From Paracoccaceae bacterium (GTDB lineage Bacteria > Pseudomonadota > Alphaproteobacteria > Rhodobacterales > Rhodobacteraceae): DNA of 64,000 nt. Positions 18,190 through 28,500 of this stretch are shown here, piece after piece (the stretch's first letter is position 1; every line of letters starts with the position of its first letter). The notes beneath the pieces are model-generated. The model was not told the origin of the DNA. It was given only the letters and a program-made list of their open reading frames with translations, and made no database searches. The stretch is taken from positions 50,887-114,886 of the forward strand of contig JAHDIS010000001.1 in the NCBI GenBank assembly GCA_020630695.1, read 5' to 3'. A program made the translations under genes and the position numbers.

Positions 18190-19163
18190 CACCGGTTGAT
18201 GTCGTCCTGATTGGCCGAAACGAAGGCCAGCGTTTGATCGCTTGTCTGGAGTCCGTTCAGGGACAGGCAAGACAAGTGGTCTATGTGGACAGCGGCTCTA
18301 CCGATAATTCCATTTCCGAGGCCGAAGCCCGTGGCGCGAAGGTCGTCAATCTGGATATGTCGATCCCCTTCACGGCGGCGCGCGCACGCAATGCCGGGTT
18401 TGACGCCTTGGATGACCCAGAGTTTGTGCAATTCATCGATGGCGACTGCGCCTTGGTGCCCGGCTACATCGACAAAGCCCGTGCCCATCTGGAGGCAAAT
18501 CCACAGGTTGGCATGGTCACCGGATGGCGGTCAGAAATTTTCCCCGATGCAAGCCCATACAATCAGATATGCGACTGGGAATGGCACAGGCCCGCTGGCG
18601 AAATACTGGCCTGTGGTGGTGACATGATGGTACGCGCATCGCTGTGGCGTGACGTAGGCGGTATGAACGCGCAAGTTATCGCCGCCGAAGACGATGAAAT
18701 ATGCTGCCGGTTCCGCAAGGCTGGCTGGACACTTCAGCGCATCCCCCATGACATGACCCGCCACGACGCAGCCATGCTGCGGTTTGGGCAATGGTGGTCA
18801 CGGGCGGTGCGCACCGGTCACGGATTTGCCCAAGTGGGTCATTTGCAGCCGGGATATTTCGGCAAAGAACGCATGCGGGTCATCCTGTTTGCGCTTTGGC
18901 TGCCCTTGATCGCAATTGCCAGCATTGCCTCCGGACTGTTTTCACCCATGGCATTTTGGGTGCTTGTTCCTGTGGTCGGTGCTTATGCTTTCAGCTATTG
19001 GCGCGGGCTGCAGGGTTTGATCCGCGATCAACAGCCCAAAGAAATGGCCCCGCGCATGGCGCTGCTGCTAAGCCTGTCCAAGTTTCCCAATCTGATCGGG
19101 ATGCTGCGGTTTCATATCCGGCGGCTCAGTGGGCGCGACATGCGCATCATCGAATACAAGTGA
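18186..19163 (+). CDS. GT2-family glycosyltransferase with C-terminal membrane segments
   Basis: 325 residues. GT-A fold: VVLIGRNEGQRLIACLESV, then VDSGSTDNS for the nucleotide, FIDGDCALVPGY for the metal-binding DxD, and EDDEICCRFRKAGW for the catalytic-base region. Two hydrophobic segments near residues 240-285 anchor it to the inner membrane. It starts with an ATGA overlap to the GT4 gene and is followed after 7 bases by the fused oxidoreductase-epimerase. Confidence 0.9.
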   Translation: MTPVDVVLIGRNEGQRLIACLESVQGQARQVVYVDSGSTDNSISEAEARGAKVVNLDMSIPFTAARARNAGFDALDDPEFVQFIDGDCALVPGYIDKARAHLEANPQVGMVTGWRSEIFPDASPYNQICDWEWHRPAGEILACGGDMMVRASLWRDVGGMNAQVIAAEDDEICCRFRKAGWTLQRIPHDMTRHDAAMLRFGQWWSRAVRTGHGFAQVGHLQPGYFGKERMRVILFALWLPLIAIASIASGLFSPMAFWVLVPVVGAYAFSYWRGLQGLIRDQQPKEMAPRMALLLSLSKFPNLIGMLRFHIRRLSGRDMRIIEYK

Positions 19164-19170
19164 GGTTTCA

Positions 19171-21270
19171 ATGTCTGACATTCGGATAGGCCTGATCGGG
19201 GCCGGATATATCGCGACCTGGCATGCTGACGCACTCAAGGCGACAGCAGGCGTTGAAATCAGCGCGGTGTGCGATGTCTCCGCAGGTGCAGCGCAGGGTT
19301 TGGCTGATGCTTATGGCGCGCGAGCGTTCACCTCCGTTGCGGAAATGATCAATGCCAAGGCAGTGGACGCTGTGCACATCCTGACGCCGCCCCATCTGCA
19401 TGAACCGATCGCCATTGAGTGTCTCAAAGGCGGATTGGACGTTTTGGTTGAGAAACCCGTCGCTGAAAGTGCCGCATCAACCCGCGCAATTCAGGCCGCC
19501 GCCGAGGCCTCGGGCAAACGGTTTCATGCCGGTCACAACTTTCTTGGACTGCCAAGTTACCTGCGAATGAAGGCCGCGATGCAACGCGGCGACTATGGTC
19601 GCGTTTCGGCTGCTGAAATCACCTGGGCGCTACCGCTTGCACCTTTGCGTTCCGGGCCATTCAATCTCTGGCTACTCAGAGAACCCAAGAACCTGTTCCT
19701 TGAACTGGGCCCACACTTGATGGCTTTTGCTCATGACCTGTTCGGCTCCATCGAGGTGCTGCACGCAGAAGCCAGCAAACCCGTGGCCTTGCCGGGCGAT
19801 GACATGCGCCCTCAGGGTATTCGTATTCTGGCCAAGGCAGGTGATGTGGATGTGACCTTTTCCATCTCCATGGTCGAAACAACAGACGACAGATCCGTGA
19901 CACTGCGCGGTTCGTCGGCACGGGCGCGGTTGGATTATGCCAATGACGTCCTGATTGCAGAGCGGGAAAATGCCTCTGATCTGGTGGTCAACCCGCTCAG
20001 ACGCCAGCTATCCCTGAGTGGGCAACATCTGCGGGAAGGCGTACGAAACGCCTTTGTCCAATTGTCATCGCTGAACACCAAGAACCCCTACGGCCGGTCC
20101 TTCCGGGGTATGAATGGGTCAATCTATTCGAACCTTGCTAATGGCAAACCAGAAGATCCCCGCTTTTCAGGATCAAGCGCCATTGCTGTCATGCAGGCAT
20201 TGGACGACGCGATTTCCAAGCTTCCGGCTGAAATTCTCGAGACGGCCGCACCAGCTGTGCAGACCCGAAAACCGAAACCGACAGCCATGGTCATTGGCGG
20301 CACCGGCTTCATTGGTCGTGCACTCACGCGCCGGCTTGTGGCTGACGGACGGGATGTGCGCGTCTTGTCCCGTGGCACATCCGGCCCCTTCCCGGATCTG
20401 CCGGACTCTGTTGAAACGGTCGGTGTTTCTCTGCGTGACGAACAAGCCCTGAGCGACGCGATGAAAGGCATCGACGTTGTCTTCAACCTTGCAAAATCCA
20501 TGGACAAGACATGGGAAGACGCGCTGCAAAACGATGTTGGTGTTGCGATGAACATTGCCCGCGCCAGCCAAAAGGCCAAGGTCAAGCGACTGGTCTATAC
20601 TGGTACGATTGCCAGCTATGACATGTCCGATCCAGGAACCAAGATCACCGAGGATACAGGCTTTGGCGATGACATGAGCGACCGCAACCTTTATGCGCGC
20701 TCAAAAGCCGAATGCGAACGCCAATTGATGCAGCTGCACCAAAGCGAAGGCCTGCCCTTGGTCATCGCGCGTCCCGGTATCGTGGTTGGGCCCGGTGGCC
20801 CGCTGCAACATTGGGGCATCGGTCGCTGGCATGGCGCCGGTGCCGTGCGGATCTGGGGCCATGGGCACAACATCCTACCATTCGTTCTGAATGACGATAT
20901 CGCTGACGGGTTGGTTCGGATGATCGACGCCCAGGTCGAGGGTCAAAGCTTTAACCTGATCGGCGAGCGTATGTTCTCGGCCCGCGATTACTTTGACGCC
21001 ATTCATCAGTCGCTGGGCGCGCGCATCCGGGTCTCATCCGGAAACCTCTATGCGTTCTATGCGTCTGATGCGGTTAAGTACGCGCTCAAGAAATACGCTC
21101 TGCGCCGCCATGGCGTGATCAGACCATCTCTGGCCGATTGGAAAAGCCGAGCGCATTTTTCGCCGTTTGAAAACGAAAAACCCAAGCGCGTGCTGGGTTG
21201 GTCGCCAGAGGCAGATCGGGACGTGTTCATTGAAAAAGCCATTTCGGATGCCAATCTATTTGGCTTCTAG
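19171..21270 (+). CDS. fused Gfo/Idh/MocA oxidoreductase + NAD-dependent epimerase/dehydratase
   Basis: 699 residues from ATG 19171, with GAGG upstream. Residues 1 to about 365 form a Gfo/Idh/MocA enzyme (GLIGAGYIATWHADAL, then VEKPVAES). A short linker around 370-385 (TRKPKPTAMV) leads into a complete extended SDR with VIGGTGFIGRAL, TGTIASYDMS and YARSKAECERQ (Tyr-x-x-x-Lys). Both halves keep their cofactor and catalytic motifs. One polypeptide thus carries the two activities encoded separately at 14844-16978. Fusion suggests consecutive steps on one nucleotide sugar (inference). There is no frameshift or stop at the junction. Confidence 0.9.
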   Translation: MSDIRIGLIGAGYIATWHADALKATAGVEISAVCDVSAGAAQGLADAYGARAFTSVAEMINAKAVDAVHILTPPHLHEPIAIECLKGGLDVLVEKPVAESAASTRAIQAAAEASGKRFHAGHNFLGLPSYLRMKAAMQRGDYGRVSAAEITWALPLAPLRSGPFNLWLLREPKNLFLELGPHLMAFAHDLFGSIEVLHAEASKPVALPGDDMRPQGIRILAKAGDVDVTFSISMVETTDDRSVTLRGSSARARLDYANDVLIAERENASDLVVNPLRRQLSLSGQHLREGVRNAFVQLSSLNTKNPYGRSFRGMNGSIYSNLANGKPEDPRFSGSSAIAVMQALDDAISKLPAEILETAAPAVQTRKPKPTAMVIGGTGFIGRALTRRLVADGRDVRVLSRGTSGPFPDLPDSVETVGVSLRDEQALSDAMKGIDVVFNLAKSMDKTWEDALQNDVGVAMNIARASQKAKVKRLVYTGTIASYDMSDPGTKITEDTGFGDDMSDRNLYARSKAECERQLMQLHQSEGLPLVIARPGIVVGPGGPLQHWGIGRWHGAGAVRIWGHGHNILPFVLNDDIADGLVRMIDAQVEGQSFNLIGERMFSARDYFDAIHQSLGARIRVSSGNLYAFYASDAVKYALKKYALRRHGVIRPSLADWKSRAHFSPFENEKPKRVLGWSPEADRDVFIEKAISDANLFGF

Positions 21271-21495
21271 GGGCGCTGAATAACCTTAATTGCGTGAACA
21301 ATCCCCCTGTTTCGGACCTATTTCGGACAGATTTTGCTGGTTTAACCCTGTTTTGACGACCAACCCGGCCTGCTTTGGCCTCAAATCGGAGATGATACAC
21401 ACGATGCTTTGGCAAGCTTTCATAGCGCTCTGCCAGACGGGTAGCACCGGCTATTCGCTGCAATCGTTTGTGTTGTCCGGCCGCAGGAACAAGGC

Positions 21496-23277
21496 ATGAC
21501 GATGATGGAACGGCCCAAGTTCAGGCGGAAACGCAAAAGCGTTCTTGATGACGACCAGAGGGCGGGCATCGAAGATGACGTGCGCCCGGTCGAACCTTTG
21601 GAACCCCGCAAAAACCGACTGGCCCGACAGCAGGCAGAAGCTGACGCCGCAGCAAGGAAACTTGCCGCGGAACAGCAGCAACGAAAGCTGGAAAAACAGC
21701 GGCTGGAAGAATTAGAACGGGCCGCTGCCGAAGAAGAGGCACGCATACGGGCCGAGGCTGAAGCGCTGCGTATCGCAGAAGAGAAACGCGCCAGAGCCAA
21801 AGCCGAGGCGCTGGCCCGCCGCAAAGCAGCAGAACAAAAAGCCAAAGCAGAGGCCGAGGCCCGGGAACGCGAACAAGCAGCCAAAGCCGCAGCGCTTGCA
21901 GCCGCGCGAGAAAAAGCCGAGCACGAAGCCCGCCGCAAAGTCGAAGCAGCACGCCTCGAAGCAAAAGCGCGCGAAGAAGAATTGGCCGCCCTGCGCCGCG
22001 AACAGGAAGACGCTGCCAATCGGGAAGCGCGCCGCCTTGAGGCCGAAGCACTCCGCCTTGCCGAAGAAGAAGCGCGCCGGGCCGAAGAGCAGGCAATCCG
22101 AGAAGCCGCCGAGCGCGAGCAGAATGAAAAACGCCTGCAAGAGGCGAAGGCACGCAAAGAACGCGAACGCCAGGAAGCTGAAAAAGCGCGAAAAGCCAGA
22201 CAGGCCGAAGCACGCGCTCGTGCAAAGGCTGAAGAAAAGCGCAAGGCCGACGAGGCCGAAAAACTGCGCCTGCAAGCCGAAGAAGAACAACGCCAACGCG
22301 ACGCTGAAAAAGAAGCCATTCGTATGGCCAATGAAGCAAAAATCGCCGCGAAACGCGAAGCAGAGGAAAAGGCAGAGGCCGCCGCCCGAGCAGCGATCCT
22401 TGCTGCGCCACTTGAATTGACAGACCCGGTTGTCCCAAAGCCAGTTCGGCCAAAACGTCCCGTCGCGAAACCAGCGCCGCGCCCTGCGGCTGTTGTCAGT
22501 CAGGAAAGCCCAGCGCCGGCTGCCAAGGCGCCTCCGATGCAACTTGGCGCCGATGCGGCATGGGCGGCGCTGCCGCAATTCGCCGTGGACGAAGACCACC
22601 TCACCCGCAATCGGATTGTCACAGCCAGCCGGGATGATCCTGCGCATACCGCGTTTGATGTATTGCGGACTCGCTTGCTTCAGGCTCTTTCCGAGCATGG
22701 GTGGAAACGTGTTGCGATCACCTCGCCGACCAAGGACTGCGGCAAAACATTCACAGCGGCCAACCTTGCGATCAGCCTCTCACGGCAGGAAAACTGCCGC
22801 ACACTGCTGATTGACTGCGATATGCGCAGGCCCAGTCTTCACAAAGTCATGGGCGTAAAGGCACCGGCACCGGTCGGTGACATGCTGCGCGGACGGATTT
22901 CCCCACAGGATCATCTGATGCGTCTCGGCGAAAACAATTTCCATGCCGGTCACAATATCGCCTTTGGATTCAACAACGTGATCGAACCCTACGCATCGGA
23001 ATTGCTGCAGGATCCCCGCACCGTCGAGTCGCTGGCACAAGTGGAAAAGACGTTTGAACCGGATGTCATGTTGTTCGACCTTCCGCCAGCGCTCTTCTAC
23101 GATGACGTCATTGCCTTCCGGCCCATGTTCGACGGTGTGTTGTTGGTCCTTGGCGGTGGCATCACGACGGAAAAAGAAATCAAAGAAGTCGAACGCCGTT
23201 TGGGCGATTCAACACCTTTGCTCGGGATGATCCTGAACAAAGCGGAAAACACCGAATTGGCACGATACCAATACTGA
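21496..23277 (+). CDS. CpsD/CapB-type tyrosine kinase with long TolA-like N-terminal coiled coil
   Basis: 593 residues. About 38-300 is an almost uninterrupted Ala/Glu/Lys/Arg coiled coil like the TolA shaft. A Pro/Ala linker covers about 305-347. Residues 385-593 form a bacterial tyrosine kinase ATPase with Walker A TSPTKDCGKT (about 409-418), Walker A' LLIDCDMRRP and Walker B VMLFDLPPA. The C-terminus ends in TELARYQY, a much-reduced version of the tyrosine cluster. Bacterial tyrosine kinases pair with Wzz-type proteins to control polysaccharide length and export; the Wzz-like gene here is next door but convergent. No membrane segment is seen. The 225 bases upstream hold no gene, only two TTTCGGAC copies near 21320-21340. 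Confidence 0.85.
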   Translation: MTMMERPKFRRKRKSVLDDDQRAGIEDDVRPVEPLEPRKNRLARQQAEADAAARKLAAEQQQRKLEKQRLEELERAAAEEEARIRAEAEALRIAEEKRARAKAEALARRKAAEQKAKAEAEAREREQAAKAAALAAAREKAEHEARRKVEAARLEAKAREEELAALRREQEDAANREARRLEAEALRLAEEEARRAEEQAIREAAEREQNEKRLQEAKARKERERQEAEKARKARQAEARARAKAEEKRKADEAEKLRLQAEEEQRQRDAEKEAIRMANEAKIAAKREAEEKAEAAARAAILAAPLELTDPVVPKPVRPKRPVAKPAPRPAAVVSQESPAPAAKAPPMQLGADAAWAALPQFAVDEDHLTRNRIVTASRDDPAHTAFDVLRTRLLQALSEHGWKRVAITSPTKDCGKTFTAANLAISLSRQENCRTLLIDCDMRRPSLHKVMGVKAPAPVGDMLRGRISPQDHLMRLGENNFHAGHNIAFGFNNVIEPYASELLQDPRTVESLAQVEKTFEPDVMLFDLPPALFYDDVIAFRPMFDGVLLVLGGGITTEKEIKEVERRLGDSTPLLGMILNKAENTELARYQY

Positions 23278-23288
23278 ACATCACAACA

Positions 23289-23320
23289 GCAAAAGGCCCG
23301 GACTGATCCGGGCCTTTTGC
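23289..23320. terminator. bidirectional intrinsic terminator
   Basis: Fourteen-base perfect stem, GCAAAAGGCCCGGA (23289-23302) with TCCGGGCCTTTTGC (23307-23320), with A and T runs on the outer sides. It lies between the convergent kinase and Wzz-like genes and can serve both. Confidence 0.9.
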
Positions 23321-23340
23321 TATCTGACGTTTGTTTGATC

Positions 23341-24666
23341 TTAGCCGCGCGCAAGGCGCGGCAGGAAACGACCAACCATCTCGCCCACTGGCAGCTTTGA
23401 ACCAATTACTGCGAATGTTGCAGCCACTGCTGCAATAGCGGCAAAAATCATGGCCACAATCGAAAGCCCACGGCGGCGGCGATCCTTGGTTGTTTCAATC
23501 TGCGGGATCGCAACAACAGGTGTGACACCAAGCGCGCGTTCAAGCTGGGCCGCACTGCGGATTGCCGGGTTCAGAAGCTCAATAACAAAGGCTGCTGCGA
23601 TGCCAGCAATCAGCGCGGCAACGCCACCCATGATTGCCGTCTTCTTACGGCTGCGGGACACCGGGTATTCAGGGACCAGCGCCGTTTCTAGAACCTCAAA
23701 GCGATCGGTCTGCTTGCGATCTTCCAGAACCTGGCCCATTTCCGCTTCGGCCTTGCGGCGTGTGATAACGGTGTACTGTTCCTGAAGCTGTGTCTGTTCA
23801 CGCTCAAGCTTGTTCAGGGCGCGCTCGATATCAGGCGCACCTGCGATTTGAAGCTGGATGGCTGCAACCCGCTCTGCAATCAGGAGCTTCTGTTCATTCA
23901 GCAAATCAATCTGACGCTGTTTGACCTCGGCACGCTGGCGACCAGATGTGGTTTCGATTGTCACAATCTCACGATCGAGATCCAGATCAGCATCGCGCAG
24001 ACTGGCAAGCTGCGACCGCAGATCAGTCACGCCAGAAGGAAGCTGATCGGCGTTTGCGCGTTTGAATTCAGCAATAGAAGCGTCAAGGCGGTCAATTTCG
24101 GAACCGACCCGAAGTTCTTCGGCCTCAAAGAAATCCAGTGTATCACGCGCGCGGCCAACGCTGCGATCACGGGACTGATCGATAACGGAATACATCAACT
24201 CGTTGGCCACATCTGCCGCTTGCTGTGGATCAGCAAGGCGAACCGTGATCAGCAAGCCAGATGGCGCATTGCCACCGGGTGCAAAAGGCTGAGCCGAATT
24301 GATGATTTCTTCGATGCGCGCAGCTTCCCGCATCCGGAAGATACGCTCGTTCACTGTCAGCATCGGGTCGTCAGAAAACAGCTGATGCTTGTCCATGATA
24401 CGAACCAGATTATCACGGGCCATCAAGCGCTGTTCGATCAGGCGAACACGACGTGCCGCATTTTCATTTGCAGCGGTGGCACCGGCCAACTGGTCAGGGA
24501 CCTGTGCATCTTCAATCTGCACGACGGCGGTCGCTTCATAGATCTTGATCTGCCCAAGGGCAAAGTTCAGAGCCGCGAGGCATCCAACAAATGTGATCAA
24601 AAGGATCAGCCACATGCGCCGTTTAAGCGCTGAGAGCACCTCATCAAAAGACTGGAACTGGTTCAT
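23341..24666 (-). CDS. Wzz/GNVR-type polysaccharide chain-length protein
   Basis: 441 residues from ATG 24664-24666 (MNQFQSFDEVLSAL), with GGGAG upstream. A Wzz N-terminal domain has the first membrane span near 19-37. A long periplasmic coiled coil covers about 60-310. The conserved PxxP-like motif before the second span (LVPEYPVSRSRKK) is present. A third hydrophobic segment near 390-415, after a basic cytoplasmic stretch, is not usual. There is no kinase domain; that function is in the convergent gene. The protein should set polysaccharide chain length at the inner membrane. The 254 bases upstream (24667-24920) carry no gene and probably its promoter. Confidence 0.88.
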   Translation of the reverse strand: MNQFQSFDEVLSALKRRMWLILLITFVGCLAALNFALGQIKIYEATAVVQIEDAQVPDQLAGATAANENAARRVRLIEQRLMARDNLVRIMDKHQLFSDDPMLTVNERIFRMREAARIEEIINSAQPFAPGGNAPSGLLITVRLADPQQAADVANELMYSVIDQSRDRSVGRARDTLDFFEAEELRVGSEIDRLDASIAEFKRANADQLPSGVTDLRSQLASLRDADLDLDREIVTIETTSGRQRAEVKQRQIDLLNEQKLLIAERVAAIQLQIAGAPDIERALNKLEREQTQLQEQYTVITRRKAEAEMGQVLEDRKQTDRFEVLETALVPEYPVSRSRKKTAIMGGVAALIAGIAAAFVIELLNPAIRSAAQLERALGVTPVVAIPQIETTKDRRRRGLSIVAMIFAAIAAVAATFAVIGSKLPVGEMVGRFLPRLARG

Positions 24667-24920
24667 CGTATCGCTCCCGCAAAGTGGCCCCCAATGCGTA
24701 GAAAGCTGGCTGCCCCGATCTCGTCTGCGTCTGGTCCAGAATGTGACCGAAGCGCGCCATCTTCCTGACATAAACTACCGAAGCTGCCTTATTTTCGCCA
24801 TCTGTTTTACACGAATTTAGAGAAACAATGCGTATCCGAATCCGGGATCACGGTCACAATTTCGCCATATTTGCAGATGTTTACAGGAAATCAGCCGGTT
24901 TTCGCCGACGATTTGGCTGG

Positions 24921-25580
24921 TTAGCGGGGAATCGCGCTAAGTGACAGGATCAAGCCGTCATCGCACCACTGCCTTATTGGCAAGATTCGGTTGCGATCGG
25001 CTGCCATAATTCCGGCACATTCAGGATGGTCCGTGTAATGCGCGGCCCCGTCAGCCCACGAAACACGCAGCGCATGAAATCCGAACAACACACCTGTGAT
25101 GGGATACTGCGCTTTGTAAGCTGCCTCTTTTACGGAAAACAGCCTTTTGGCTGCCAACAGGCGTTGGTCTCCAAGATCCGCCCGTTCCTCTGGACGGGCA
25201 ATTTCGTCAATCAGGTCAACCTCCAGACCGGTCGCTGGCTCAAGGTCGATCCCAAGCCCGAGCCAGTCTTTTGAATAACCCGCGACAGCAACAGCCAAGC
25301 CATCACTGTGTGTGATGCTGCCCACCAATCCTTCCGGCCAAATCGGTGATCTGTCCGGTGCCATTGGAATTGCTCCAAGCCGCGCACCAAGCGAACGCAT
25401 GGCGCGCCGTGCAGCCAGCCGACCCAAAGTGAACTCAACACGCCGCGCATCTCGAGCTGTCGTGAGACAAGCTGCTTCCTGCGGATAGAGCGGTGCCGAT
25501 TCATCTGGCCCAGCCACGCCAAAGGCAAGACCGGGCTGTTTGGCCCGGTCTACCAAAGCTTTCAGACTGGCATTGGTCAC
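24921..25580 (-). CDS. 4'-phosphopantetheinyl transferase (Sfp/EntD type)
   Basis: 219 residues. It installs the phosphopantetheine arm of CoA on carrier proteins. The signature motifs are present: SITHSDG, LGIDLEP (Mg-binding Asp and Glu) and FSVKEAAYKAQ (F-S-x-K-E-A-x-x-K). It starts at a GTG whose TGA overlap (GTGA, 25577-25580) joins it to the NRPS stop, so it is translationally coupled and almost certainly activates the carrier domains of the NRPS and PKS in this operon. It is the last gene of the operon. Confidence 0.93.
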   Translation of the reverse strand: MTNASLKALVDRAKQPGLAFGVAGPDESAPLYPQEAACLTTARDARRVEFTLGRLAARRAMRSLGARLGAIPMAPDRSPIWPEGLVGSITHSDGLAVAVAGYSKDWLGLGIDLEPATGLEVDLIDEIARPEERADLGDQRLLAAKRLFSVKEAAYKAQYPITGVLFGFHALRVSWADGAAHYTDHPECAGIMAADRNRILPIRQWCDDGLILSLSAIPR

Positions 25581-28500
25581 GCGCTGCGGCGCGCGCGCAT
25601 GGCGCGACGGCGCGCCATTGCATCGGCACGAGACTGGGCCCGATCATTCATAGGAGCGGTTTCAGACACCGAGGCTCCGGTAGACGCAACCGGTACCGGC
25701 GCCTTGGGGGCATCGACCATCGTGGCGACGCGTTCAGCCAGATCTGACAACACCGGGAACCGGAAAATGTCGGTGATCGACAAACGGTTCGCCCCTAGTT
25801 CTTCCCGAATGGCCCGATGCGTTTGAACCGCCAGCAGTGAATGGCCACCAAGCTCAAAGAAATTATCCCGACCTGAGATGCCCTGCACCCCAAGGAACCG
25901 AGACCAGATATCCGAGATCGCATTCGCGAGGTCAGCCGTATCCGCACTGGGCGCACCAACCTTGGGATTGGCCGGCGGTTGCACAACAGCCCGAACGATC
26001 GGGGCCGCCTGTGCGGGCTTGACTGCTTGTGGCGCAGGCAATGCCTTTCGATCCACCTTTTTGTTCGGGGTCAAAGGAAAGCTGTCCAACTGAACAAAGC
26101 GACCAGGAACCATGAATGTTGGCAGCGCGGCGCCCATGGCTTTTTTCAGATCAGCCTCATTTTGGGCAGCGCCGGTGTAATAGCCAACAAGACGTAGATC
26201 ACCGGGAACATCCTCGCGCGCCATGACGACCGCTTGGGTCACCCCACTTTGGGATTCCAGCACGGCCTCGATCTCTCCGAGTTCGATCCGGAAACCCCGA
26301 AGTTTGACCTGATGATCTGCACGGCCGACATAGTCGATCCGCCCGTCCACACGCCTTCTTACCAAATCACCTGTGCGATAGATGCGGCCGGCGTGAAACG
26401 GGTTCTCCTGGAAACGCTCGGCTGTGAGTTCCGGACGATTCCAATAGCCGCGGGTCACGCCCTGACCACCGATCCACAACTCACCTTCCTGCCCGACACC
26501 AACAGGCTTACGATCTTCATCCAGAACGTAGAGCGACTGGTTCGCCAAAGGCAGACCAATGTTGACCACGGCATCGTCTGAAACAGCCGTCTCGGTCGAA
26601 GACCAGATCGTTGTCTCTGTCGGCCCATACATGTTGGTAACGCTTGCCTTAGTGATCGCTGCAAATTCATCGACCAACGCACCCGGCAACGGTTCACCCC
26701 CCAAAAAGAGATGATCAAGCTGGCTCAGTGCAAAACGCGCTTCGTCGTTCATGGCAATCATTCGGGCCATGGACGGCGTGCACTGCATATGCGTGACTTT
26801 GTGGCGGACGATTTGCGCAGCGATCGAAAAATCGTCATCAGCCAGTTCTGGGGCAACGTTGGCCTGTTGCACCACACGCGCGAGCGGTTTCAGACCTTCA
26901 AGTACGGTCTCACGATCAATCCCATAGTCAATCAGACAGGCAATTTCCGAAACACCGATCCTTTTCAGATCTTCTGCTCGGGAAAGCGCGTCCTCGACCG
27001 TGCCAAACAAACCGCTGTCATTGAAGTAACGCTCAAACGCGAAATCCAGAATCGCGTCCAACTCATCCGGCTCCAAACCGTCCAGCTGAAGATCAAAGGC
27101 GTTGGTCGCACCCTCAGGGCGTTTGAAGGCGGGGAATGCCCAAGCGTATTGCTTGATCAGTCCGGCCGCAGAATTGAGATAGTCCTTCATTGGGCCACGC
27201 GCGACTTCTCTGGCCTTTTCACGCGTTTCCGCCAGATAGGTGTGCAGCATCAGAGTGACGGTAAAGTCAGCCGGATCATGCCCTGCCTCGCGCAGCGCAT
27301 CGTGGTAAATCTTGATCTTTCCCGCAACCTCGTCAATCGACTGACCCAGCAAATGCGTCAGCACGTTACATCCAAGCTGACCAGCCTCTTTCCAAGTGGC
27401 CGGATTGCCCGCGGTCGTTACCCAGACAGGCAGTTCTTTTGAAACGGGTCTTGGCTGTGTCACCACCTCGTGGATGGTCCCGTCTTTGCGCGGAAAGCCA
27501 ACTGCCTCACCGGCCCACAACTTGCGCAGCGTCTTGATCGACTCGATCATCGCAGGCTTGTTTTCTGGGGGCGTGTTTTCCGGTCTGAGCACAAAATCGT
27601 CGGGCTGCCATCCCGAAGCAATCGCCATACCAGCACGACCACTGGTCAAATTGTCGATCACAGACCATTCTTCTGCGATCCGGGCTGGATGGTGCAATGG
27701 GGCGACAACCGATCCGCCGCGCACACCGATGTTCTTTGTCATACCGGCAACCGCAGCGCCGGTTACGGATGGATTGGGATATGGCCCACCAAATGCGTGG
27801 AAATGCCGTTCGGGTGTCCAGACCGCGACAAAGCCGTTTTCATCGGCAAATTTTGCGCCGTCCAAAAGCAGACCGTATTTGTCCCGGCCTACACCATCAT
27901 CGTTGCCCCAATAGTAAATTGAGAATTCCATCCCCTGATCCGACAGCGGCATGGGCCCCTTGGAGATCAGGCCACGATCTTCGTCCGACGTCAGAACAAC
28001 CTTAAAGCCACGCGCAGTCGTCCAGAACAATTCCAGCACGGAAATGTCGAACGACAACGATGTGACAGCCAGCCAGGTGCCGCCCTCACTGTGCGGGACA
28101 ACGGCATCCATACCGCAATAAAAGTTCAGCACATTGCCATGTTCGACCATGACGCCCTTGGGCTTGCCAGTGCTGCCCGACGTATAGATCAGATAGGCCA
28201 AATCGTTTGCCGTGGCCGTGTCTGGCAGATTTTCAACCGGGGCCGTTGCAAGACGTGGTTCAGCGTCCAAAACCAGCACATCGGCACTATGCCGGGGCAA
28301 GGACGCTTCTACGGCGGCCTGAGTTACAATCACGGGCGCCGCGCTGTCCTCGACAAAATGCTGCAAACGGTCGGCCGGATAGCTCGGATCCATTGGAAGA
28401 TAGGCGCCACCTGCTTTCAGAATGGCCAAAGCACCCACCATAAGATCGACGGATCGGCGGCAGCAGAGCCCAACCACCTTTCCCGGCTCAACGCCCATAC

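Noticed and set aside
21420..22698. Overlapping minus-strand frames rich in Ser/Arg/Ala or Phe/Cys opposite the kinase coiled coil
   Set aside because: They arise from the complement of repetitive Ala/Glu/Lys/Arg codons and carry no domain; the kinase reads correctly on the plus strand.
26876..27958. Monooxygenase within the adenylation domain read as a disrupted NRPS
   Set aside because: The frame is continuous and both adenylation halves keep their motifs; an in-frame domain insertion at this place is known from other systems.
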